Of a stretch of DNA of 10,817 nucleotides, positions 4,929 to 10,817 are shown piece by piece. Positions within the stretch are counted from its first letter, which is position 1, and the number at the start of each line of letters is the position of its first letter. The notes beneath the pieces were generated by a model. The model searched no databases and was not told the origin of the DNA. It saw nothing but the letters and a program-made list of their open reading frames with translations. The DNA is from Bacteroidaceae bacterium (GTDB taxonomy: Bacteria > Bacteroidota > Bacteroidia > Bacteroidales > Bacteroidaceae): the NCBI GenBank assembly GCA_016302965.1, contig JAEDMP010000078.1:1-10817 (forward strand), written 5' to 3'. The position numbers and the translations under genes were made by a program.

Positions 4929-7900
4929 TTATTGCATGCGCTGCAGTCCTTCCCAACGCACATTCCATTTGCCGTTGTCGGGGAAACCGGGATTGTTGGG
5001 CTTGTCACAGCCGTCCCATCCGGCGCACATCGCAGCGATGGCATCGAGGAAGGCACCGTTGCCGGGCAGATAGAGGCGCAGGCGTTTGGGCTCCTGGAAA
5101 TTGTGTCCGTTGACGAGATAGGTGTTCTTGCCTTTGTCGATGAGCAGCGCCTGGATGGCGGTCTCTGTCTCGCCGAGACGGGCGGCGCAGAGGGCGATCA
5201 TGCCATAGTCCCATCCCCAGGTGGTCTCCCAGTTCCAGTTGTCCATCACCCAGTTGAGGGTGGCCTTCATCGTCTCCTCATTGTAGAGCAACCGTGAGCC
5301 GTTGGCAGGCGAGGGGATGGAGGGCAGCAGACCGCAGGCACCCAGTACGGCGGGGTGGTCGCTGCGTGATTTCAGTGCAAAGTCTTCGGCGGAAATCTCT
5401 TTGCGTCCGGTCTGTTCGGCACTGATGAAGGGGTCAAAGCCCTGGCTCTTGGCCTCCTTGGCAAAGGGGATGATAGGTTCGCCCGAGAGATAGCGTCCGT
5501 CTTTGACGGTGAGCGGAGCCATGCGGCTGATGAGGTCGTCCCATTCGGCATGGCGGGGCAGTCCCTGGCGTTCGCGCCACACTTGGGCCACGCCCAGTCC
5601 GTAACACCAGTAGGCTTGCTCAAAGGGATGGTTATAGGAGAAGTCCTTCGACATGGACTCCTGCATGGCTGTCTGTCCGAAGAGTTTGATGGCCTTGCCC
5701 TTGCCGGGGTCGCAGGCCTTGGCGAAGTCGGCCATGAAGAGGGCGGTGGCCTCCACCTGTTCGCCGTATTTCTTCAGTGTCTCGGCTGAGGGGTTGGCGC
5801 GGTACATCTCCTCGGCGAGATAGATATAATGAGGCTGCTGCCAGGTGAGGAACGAACCCGTGTTCGAGGGTGCCTCGCCGGCCTCGGGGTCGGTCATCTT
5901 CATCCAGCGTGCGCCTTGGAATCCCTGTCGTTTGGCGATGTCCTTGGCCACGGAGAAAGCCTTGTCGTTATACCAGTCGAGCATGGTGGCCACCACTTGG
6001 GGGCGTTGCCAGAGGGCAAAGTCTACGGCATGCCACCAGGTCATCTCGAGATGGGGGCGTCCGAACCAGGAGTTATAGGTCAGTCCCGTTTCTTGTGGCG
6101 GCATGTTGCCGGCACAGTTGATGGCCGTGAGATACTGGGAGAGCACGGTGCGGCGTTCCAGTTCGGCGGCACGGGGGTCGGTGCAGGCACCGAAGTCAAC
6201 GATGGCCCCTTCTTTCCAGAATCTGGGCCACTGTTTCAGCACCGCCTTCATCGCCTGGTCATATTCAAAGGGAGCCGGCTTCATGCGGTTCTGTTTCAGC
6301 GTATACTCGGCAGCCACGGCCAGCACATCCCCTTGGGGCTGCAGCGTATATTCGTGGGCACCGGTCTTGGAGAGTGTGGCTTCGCCCTCCCATTTCAGGG
6401 TGATGAAATAGGTGGTGGCATCTATCTCGTGGGCGATGACGGCCATATTGCGGTCGCTGCTCACGATGTCGGAGCGGTGGCGGTTGTCGCTGTTCCAGTC
6501 GCTGGCGGCGTCGGCATGTTTGCCTGTGGGGTAGGGCAGACGCAGGGTGACGGCAGCCTGTCCCTTGGAGAGCAGTTCCGACTTGATGCGTGCGAAGATA
6601 CCGTCTCCCTTGGTGAGTCCGGCGGTGGTCACTTCAACGGGTGTGCCGTTGGCGGTGAAGCGCGAGTCGATGGTGCCGTCCCAGAGTTTCAGTTCCTGGT
6701 AGATGCTTTTCAGTTCTGCGAGTTTCAGTTGCCTGCCCTCGCCGTCGGTGAGTTTCAGTCCGAGTGCGCCGAGATTCAGTCGGTGGGGATTCACGCGGAA
6801 ATAGTTGGTGGCCTCCTGCTGGCGCCCTCCCTTCTTGTACTCTACGGCATACACCTCCTCATGGCCGTGGCCGAGATTGAAGGCACCCTCCGTTTCCTTG
6901 GGGGTGAGCTTCTGGTCGTTGGGGAAGGAGTGCCATCCCCAGTCCGACATGGTGGTCAGGGGTACCCCGTTCTCATAGTCCTGGGGATAGCTCTGCAGAC
7001 CGGTCACGTCGACGGTGGCGGCAAAATGTCCGTTGCCAAGACTAAGAGAAGCCAGTGGGCTGGCTTCTCTTACGATGGGATTGTTTCTTGAAACGACCGC
7101 TTGACGGTCAATCTGTGCGGTGGTGTTTTCGGTATCATATCCCAGTGCCTCCATTTCCAGTGAAGCCCAGATGAAGGGGCCAAGGCCCTTGGCATCGTTG
7201 TCGCGGATGGGCTCGCTGAGATAGTAGTCATAGGAGCCATCGCGTCGTGGGTTATGCTTCACCTTACCCTTCGGGTCCACCTGCTTGATGGCAGCTTCCA
7301 CTACGGGAGTGGAGCCCGGGCCCAGTCCGGCCACCGCACAGCATTGGGTGAGCGAGATGGTCTTGTCGTCGTTCACACGGATGAAGTTGTTGATGATACC
7401 CTTGTATGCCTTGATACCGGCATCACGGTATTTGGTGCCCACATAGCCCTTGCGGTAGGCTTTGAGCAGAGCGTAGGCGAACATCGACGAGCAGGTCGAT
7501 TCCAGGTAGTTGCCCTTGCGTTTCGGGCTGTCCATCACCTGATACCATACGCCAGTGGCCTTGTCCTGCCATTTGATGACGGCATCGAGGTCTTTCTTCA
7601 GCAGTTCGATTACCTCGCCGCGGCGCTTGTAGTTCTCGGGCAGCGCGTCGAGCAGTTCGATGAGTGCCATGGTATACCATCCCTGAGCTCTGCCCCAGCA
7701 GTGTTGCGAGAGTCCGGTTTCCTTGTCGGCCCAGAACTGCAGGTTGGTCTCGTCCCAGGCATGTCGGTTGAGTCCGGTCTTGGGGTCGAGAGTTCGGCTG
7801 TAGGTTTTGGCTATCTGGTCTACGGCATCGTCGTAAATCTTCTCAGCCTTCTTGCCTTTGAGCAGCATGTTGGCGGTGAGGGCGTGATAGGGCAGTCCCA

Positions 7901-9746
7901 TGAAGATGCCGTCGAGCCACACCTGGTAGGCATAGATGGCCTTGTGCCAGTATACGCCCTCTTTGGTGCGGGGCTGTTTCTCCATCTGCTTCATGAGGGT
8001 CTGCATGGCCTTCAGGTTCTTCTTTTCGGGGAAGTGCTCATACATGCGGGCCACGAAGTGTCCGGTACGGATCTGGTCGAGGTTGTAGTCTTCCAGGCGG
8101 TAGCCGCGAATCTCGCCCTTGGCGTTGATCATCGTGTCGGTATACATCTGGCAATACCGCCGGATGTCATCGTGACCATATTTCAGATAGGTGTCGAGCA
8201 TGGCTTCCAGTTCGATACCCATCACGTAGCTCCACTTGGGTCTCTTGGAGAAGTCGAGCATGTACGACTGGGGCACGCGTTTCATCTCCGAGTAGGTCAT
8301 CCATTCGCTGTAGTGCTTGTAGGGCATCTGCTGCAACACCAGTCCTCCGTTCACATAGTAGTTGTTGAACACCACGTTGCGGGTCTTTCCCGACTGGAAG
8401 TTGCCCTGTGCCACGCCGTTGAAGCGGCAGTTGTTCACGTAGATGTCATAGACATTCGTGCAGGTATCGAGGGCGATAATCTGTACGCCGTACTTGCTCT
8501 TCTGGCAGGTGACATTGTCGAGATGCACGTTGCGCACGGTGGGCAGGTAGCCACGGCAGCAGATTTCGTTGTGCTCATAGTCGAGGTTGATTTTCAGCAC
8601 CGACTCGCCACACTGTCCCACCTCGATGTTGCGGGCATAGATATTCTCGATGACACCGCCGCGGCAGGTGTTGGTCTTGATGCGCACCACGCGGTCGAGA
8701 CTGGGGCTGTCCATCTTGTTGTTCTCGGCAAACACGTTGCGGCATCCGCCCGAGATTTCACTACCGATGACCACACCTCCGTGTCCGTTCTGCATCTCGC
8801 AGTTGCGGATGATGATGTTCTCGCTGGGTTTGTTCCAGAGTCGTCCGTCCATGTTGCGTCCGCTCTTGATGGCGATGCAGTCGTCGCCGGTGTTGAAGTA
8901 GCAGTTCTCGATGAGCACGCCGTCACACGATTCGGGGTCACATCCGTCGCCGTTGGGGCCATCGTTGTTGATGTGTACGCCTCTCACGGTCACGTTCTTG
9001 CAGAGCAGGGGGTGGATGACCCAGAAGGGCGAACTCAGCAGGGTCACGCCCTCGATGAGCACACCGTCACACTGGTTGGGGTTGATGAGCTGCGGGCGCA
9101 GTCCGTCGGCCTTGGTGAAGCGTCGGTCGTTCATGTCCACGCCGTCTTCGGCCATCTTCAGCAGTCGTGCACGGCTACCGTTTCGCTGGCTGGTCACGCC
9201 CTCTTTCCATCCGTAGTGGGCAGCGCCGCACCAGGGCCACCAGGTCTCGCGGTTGCCGCCGCCGTCGATGGTACCCTCGCCGGTGATGGCGATGTCGGTC
9301 TGCTTATAGGCATAGATACAGGGTGAGAGGTTCCAGCAGTCCAGTCCCTCCCATCGGGTGAGCACCTGGGGATAGAGGTCGGGTTCAAACACGAACTGCA
9401 GGGTGGCGCCCTTCTCCACCACGAGGTTCACGTGGCTCAGCAGGGTGATGGCTCCCGTATAGTAGGTGCCGGCAGGAATCACCACCTGTCCGCCTCCGGC
9501 CTTCGAACAAGCCTCGATGGCTTTGTTGATGGCCCTCTGGTTGGCGGCTGCGACAGGCGTGTCGTTGCCGATGCGGTAGGGTGCTGTGGCAGGCTTGGCT
9601 CCATATTTAACGATGGAGAAGCTGCGGTCTGCAAACTGTGGTTGTCTGATACTTTGTTCGATTTGCTTGTACTGGCTGTCCCATCCGTCGGCAGAGAGCG
9701 CCGCGGGGAATAGCAGACAGAGGAGTAGCAGTTGTAGATACTTCAT
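4929..9746 (-). CDS. Secreted trimodular pectinase: GH28 + GH105 + six-hairpin glycosidase-like domain
   Basis: This 1605-residue protein carries three catalytic-type modules. Residues 1 to about 19 are a signal peptide (hydrophobic run to ALSA). Residues ~40-476 are a GH28 polygalacturonase beta-helix with its four motifs: NGD (265-267, equivalent of NTD), GDD (287-289), GHG (321-323) and RIK (355-357); D267, D288 and D289 are the likely catalytic acids. Residues ~477-875 are a GH105 unsaturated rhamnogalacturonyl/galacturonyl hydrolase (YteR-like): start SEMKRVPQSYMLDFSKRPKW, WLDGIFMG (610-617; D612 probable acid), CWGRAQGWYTMAL (683-695), end GPFIWASLEME. Residues ~880-1605 resemble a beta-sandwich plus (alpha/alpha)6 barrel of the GH65/GH78/GH95 kind (SLSLGNGHFA; GRPHLEMTWWHAVDFALW, 1229-1246; ETTWGWDYG, 1507-1515), but I cannot name its family. 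Modules abut with almost no linker. No sorting tail is visible, so periplasmic location is likely. Start chosen at the signal peptide ATG. Confidence 0.9.
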   Translation of the reverse strand: MKYLQLLLLCLLFPAALSADGWDSQYKQIEQSIRQPQFADRSFSIVKYGAKPATAPYRIGNDTPVAAANQRAINKAIEACSKAGGGQVVIPAGTYYTGAITLLSHVNLVVEKGATLQFVFEPDLYPQVLTRWEGLDCWNLSPCIYAYKQTDIAITGEGTIDGGGNRETWWPWCGAAHYGWKEGVTSQRNGSRARLLKMAEDGVDMNDRRFTKADGLRPQLINPNQCDGVLIEGVTLLSSPFWVIHPLLCKNVTVRGVHINNDGPNGDGCDPESCDGVLIENCYFNTGDDCIAIKSGRNMDGRLWNKPSENIIIRNCEMQNGHGGVVIGSEISGGCRNVFAENNKMDSPSLDRVVRIKTNTCRGGVIENIYARNIEVGQCGESVLKINLDYEHNEICCRGYLPTVRNVHLDNVTCQKSKYGVQIIALDTCTNVYDIYVNNCRFNGVAQGNFQSGKTRNVVFNNYYVNGGLVLQQMPYKHYSEWMTYSEMKRVPQSYMLDFSKRPKWSYVMGIELEAMLDTYLKYGHDDIRRYCQMYTDTMINAKGEIRGYRLEDYNLDQIRTGHFVARMYEHFPEKKNLKAMQTLMKQMEKQPRTKEGVYWHKAIYAYQVWLDGIFMGLPYHALTANMLLKGKKAEKIYDDAVDQIAKTYSRTLDPKTGLNRHAWDETNLQFWADKETGLSQHCWGRAQGWYTMALIELLDALPENYKRRGEVIELLKKDLDAVIKWQDKATGVWYQVMDSPKRKGNYLESTCSSMFAYALLKAYRKGYVGTKYRDAGIKAYKGIINNFIRVNDDKTISLTQCCAVAGLGPGSTPVVEAAIKQVDPKGKVKHNPRRDGSYDYYLSEPIRDNDAKGLGPFIWASLEMEALGYDTENTTAQIDRQAVVSRNNPIVREASPLASLSLGNGHFAATVDVTGLQSYPQDYENGVPLTTMSDWGWHSFPNDQKLTPKETEGAFNLGHGHEEVYAVEYKKGGRQQEATNYFRVNPHRLNLGALGLKLTDGEGRQLKLAELKSIYQELKLWDGTIDSRFTANGTPVEVTTAGLTKGDGIFARIKSELLSKGQAAVTLRLPYPTGKHADAASDWNSDNRHRSDIVSSDRNMAVIAHEIDATTYFITLKWEGEATLSKTGAHEYTLQPQGDVLAVAAEYTLKQNRMKPAPFEYDQAMKAVLKQWPRFWKEGAIVDFGACTDPRAAELERRTVLSQYLTAINCAGNMPPQETGLTYNSWFGRPHLEMTWWHAVDFALWQRPQVVATMLDWYNDKAFSVAKDIAKRQGFQGARWMKMTDPEAGEAPSNTGSFLTWQQPHYIYLAEEMYRANPSAETLKKYGEQVEATALFMADFAKACDPGKGKAIKLFGQTAMQESMSKDFSYNHPFEQAYWCYGLGVAQVWRERQGLPRHAEWDDLISRMAPLTVKDGRYLSGEPIIPFAKEAKSQGFDPFISAEQTGRKEISAEDFALKSRSDHPAVLGACGLLPSIPSPANGSRLLYNEETMKATLNWVMDNWNWETTWGWDYGMIALCAARLGETETAIQALLIDKGKNTYLVNGHNFQEPKRLRLYLPGNGAFLDAIAAMCAGWDGCDKPNNPGFPDNGKWNVRWEGLQRMQ
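7043..7072. repeat. Perfect 13-bp hairpin inside the trimodular pectinase gene
   Basis: TAAGAGAAGCCAG (7043-7055) and its exact inverted copy (7060-7072) are separated by four bases. The element encodes residues ~892-901 (VREASPLASL), at the entry to the third module just past the GH105 end. Neither strand shows a T-run directly after it, so it does not look like a terminator. Confidence 0.7.
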
Positions 9747-9770
9747 CTTATTTGAATTGTTTTACGGTTA

Positions 9771-9782
9771 TTGAATATTCAA
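9771..9782. repeat. 12-bp perfect palindrome in the leader of the pectinase operon
   Basis: TTGAATATTCAA is self-complementary over 12 bases. It lies 24 bases upstream of the pectinase ATG and about 35 bases downstream of the predicted transcription start. It could be an operator half-site pair for a dimeric regulator, or chance in AT-rich DNA. Confidence 0.35.
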
Positions 9783-9822
9783 GGAATCAATCAGTTTTTA
9801 GCCATTGTTTGTCTATTGGCTG

Positions 9823-9830
9823 CAAAGATA
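9823..9830 (-). promoter_or_regulatory. Bacteroidota-type -7 box for the pectinase operon
   Basis: The minus strand reads TATCTTTG followed by CAGCC, a strong TAnnTTTG match. No TTG sits at 19-21 nt; the nearest lies 12 nt upstream, so the -33 element is weak and activation by a regulator is plausible. The predicted start near 9816 gives a leader of about 70 nt. The leader has no Shine-Dalgarno and contains the palindrome at 9771-9782. Confidence 0.65.
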
Positions 9831-9904
9831 CCGATTTTTGTTCAATAATCCTTCTTTTCCTCCAATTATTTTTGCTTTTTTTACAGCCACTCCTCTGTTC
9901 GTCG

Positions 9905-10681
9905 TCATTCAGCCAGTGCCTGGAAGAGTTTGTCGAGTGCTTCGTCGGCATTCTTGCTTTCGTTGAGCAGGGTGACAAACTTGCTTCCGATGATGGCTCC
10001 GGCCGCATTCTGTTGCGAACTCTCCAGGGTCTGTTTGTTGGAGATGCCGAATCCAATCATGCGCGGATTGCGCAGGTTCATGCTGTTGATGCGGCGGAAG
10101 TAGTCGAGTTTCGACTCGTTGAAACTCTTCTGTGCACCGGTGATGGCCGCCGAAGACACCATATAGATGAATCCGTCGGTATGCTCGTCGATGAAGCGGA
10201 TGCGCTCCTCGCTCGTCTCGGGGGTGATGAGCATGATGATGCGCAGGTCGTATCGGTCGGCCACGGGTTTCACCTGTTCCATATAGTCCTTGAAGGGCAG
10301 GTCGGGGATGATGGTTCCCGACACTCCGCACTGCACACAGCGCTGGCAGAAGGCTTCGATGCCAAAGTGGAGGATGGGGTTCAGATAGCCCATGAGCACC
10401 AGTGGGATGGTCACCTCGTTCTTGATGGCCTCCAGCTGGCCGAAGAGTTTCTCCAATGACATGCCGTTGCGCAGGGCCTTGGTGGCGGCATCCTGGATGA
10501 CGGGACCGTCGGCCATGGGGTCGCTGAAGGGGATGCCCACCTCAATCATGTCGATGCCCCGCTGTTGCATGGTTTTGATGACCTCGCCGGTATTGTCGAG
10601 CGTGGGACATCCGGCGCAGAAATAGAGCGAGAGCAGTTTGCGCTCGCCCCGGTTGGCGAATAGTTGGTTTATCTTGTTCAT
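9905..10681 (-). CDS. trpA: Tryptophan synthase alpha chain
   Basis: TrpA splits indole-3-glycerol phosphate into indole and glyceraldehyde 3-phosphate and channels indole to TrpB in the cytoplasmic alpha2-beta2 complex. The 258-residue TIM-barrel shows the signature MIEVGIPFSDPMADGP (45-60), with E47 and D58 at the catalytic positions (Glu49 and Asp60 in E. coli). It also has YMVSSAAITG (173-182), the loop-6 region, and the phosphate-binding GFGISN (210-215) and GSKFV (232-236). The ATG at 10679-10681 gives the family start (MNKINQLF). The upstream in-frame ATG at 10783 would overlap the end of trpF and is rejected. It follows trpF by 52 bases and is the last trp gene here. I see no convincing intrinsic terminator between it and the pectinase gene. 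Confidence 0.97.
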   Translation of the reverse strand: MNKINQLFANRGERKLLSLYFCAGCPTLDNTGEVIKTMQQRGIDMIEVGIPFSDPMADGPVIQDAATKALRNGMSLEKLFGQLEAIKNEVTIPLVLMGYLNPILHFGIEAFCQRCVQCGVSGTIIPDLPFKDYMEQVKPVADRYDLRIIMLITPETSEERIRFIDEHTDGFIYMVSSAAITGAQKSFNESKLDYFRRINSMNLRNPRMIGFGISNKQTLESSQQNAAGAIIGSKFVTLLNESKNADEALDKLFQALAE

Positions 10682-10733
10682 AAGTCTTTTTGTTTGATTC
10701 GTTACTGTTGTAAGCTGATGGATACCGGTTACT

Positions 10734-10817
10734 TCATCCCCATTCTTTTCGTTCCGCCAGAAACCGTTGCAGAGCCTCCACATTCTTGATGCCCGGAGCA
10801 GTCTCGAAGCGGGAGTT
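10734..10817 (-). CDS. trpF: Phosphoribosylanthranilate isomerase, C-terminal end (5' part outside window)
   Basis: The last 27 codons and the TGA stop (10734-10736) are present, reading NSRFETAPGIKNVEALQRFL and then a short charged end. The pattern N-S-x-F-E-x-x-P-G-x-K matches the C-terminus of TrpF, the (beta/alpha)8 enzyme that converts phosphoribosylanthranilate to CdRP in tryptophan synthesis. Its position directly upstream of trpA on the same strand agrees with a trpF-trpA order in a tryptophan operon. The fragment is short, so the call rests on this motif plus context. It is too short to judge activity. Confidence 0.82.
   Translation of the reverse strand, partial: NSRFETAPGIKNVEALQRFLAERKEWG

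Noticed and set aside
5829..7091. 420-codon open frame on the plus strand
   Set aside because: It is antisense to the third module of the pectinase, shows no family motif or promoter, and lies opposite a frame with clear protein signatures.
8310..8330. Possibility that the GH28-GH105 joint is an assembly error joining two genes
   Set aside because: The frame runs through without a stop, and both modules keep their natural ends at the joint. There is no repeat there that would cause misassembly.
7254..9326. 690-codon open frame on the plus strand
   Set aside because: It lies wholly antisense to the GH28/GH105 coding region. Its composition is low-complexity (V, H, L, G, A rich) with no recognisable domain, as expected for a shadow of GC-rich codon usage.
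9791..9805. Four-codon upstream open frame (MAKN) in the pectinase leader
   Set aside because: It is too short and has no ribosome binding site or regulatory codon run to support a role in attenuation.
10682..10783. 34-codon N-terminal extension of trpA
   Set aside because: It would overlap the end of trpF, and TrpA proteins begin near MNKINQLF. The extension shows no conservation-like pattern.
1..10817. CRISPR arrays, tRNA or rRNA genes, insertion sequences, phage or defence genes
   Set aside because: No regularly spaced repeats, cloverleaf-like sequences, transposase motifs or terminal inverted repeats with duplications were found. All long frames are explained by the listed genes or their shadows.

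Overview
The window is a compact stretch of a Bacteroidota chromosome, most likely from Prevotellaceae (Prevotella in the broad sense). Four things suggest this. Initiation regions mostly lack Shine-Dalgarno sequences and are A-rich. Promoters carry TAnnTTTG -7 boxes (TATTTTTG, TAACTTTG, TACCTTTG, TATCTTTG). The rplU-rpmA-serS block is followed by a NifU-like scaffold gene, an order I associate with this phylum. The pectate lyase ends in a tail resembling the C-terminal sorting domains of type IX secretion (T9SS) cargo. Every supported gene is on the minus strand, so transcription runs from high to low coordinates. Species-level assignment is inference.

Layout in transcription order: (1) 10734-10817, the last 27 codons of trpF, then trpA (9905-10681), the end of a tryptophan operon. 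(2) 4929-9746 and 3106-4899, a two-gene pectin-degradation unit behind a good -7 element at 9823-9830. Its first gene encodes a 1605-residue secreted protein that fuses a GH28 polygalacturonase-type beta-helix, a GH105 unsaturated-uronyl hydrolase and a ~720-residue six-hairpin-type domain that I cannot assign to a numbered family with confidence. The second gene, 29 bases downstream, encodes a secreted PL1-type pectate lyase with a T9SS-like tail. No SusC/SusD pair, sensor or transporter lies in the window. (3) 2326-2925, rplU-rpmA (ribosomal proteins L21 and L27), with a structured ~80-nt leader and a strong terminator. (4) 808-2097, serS (seryl-tRNA synthetase), with its own promoter and terminator. 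(5) 1-676, the N-terminal 225 residues of a NifU-type iron-sulfur scaffold protein, cut by the window edge.

The pectin genes form a plausible work-sharing pair. The lyase cuts homogalacturonan by beta-elimination and leaves 4,5-unsaturated ends. The fusion protein can hydrolyse saturated galacturonide linkages (GH28), remove unsaturated terminal residues (GH105) and possibly attack a third linkage with its C-terminal domain. The trimodular enzyme is the most notable item. A perfect 13-bp hairpin lies in its coding sequence at the start of the third domain. I saw no mobile element, CRISPR array, tRNA, rRNA or defence system. No intergenic stretch exceeds about 230 bases.
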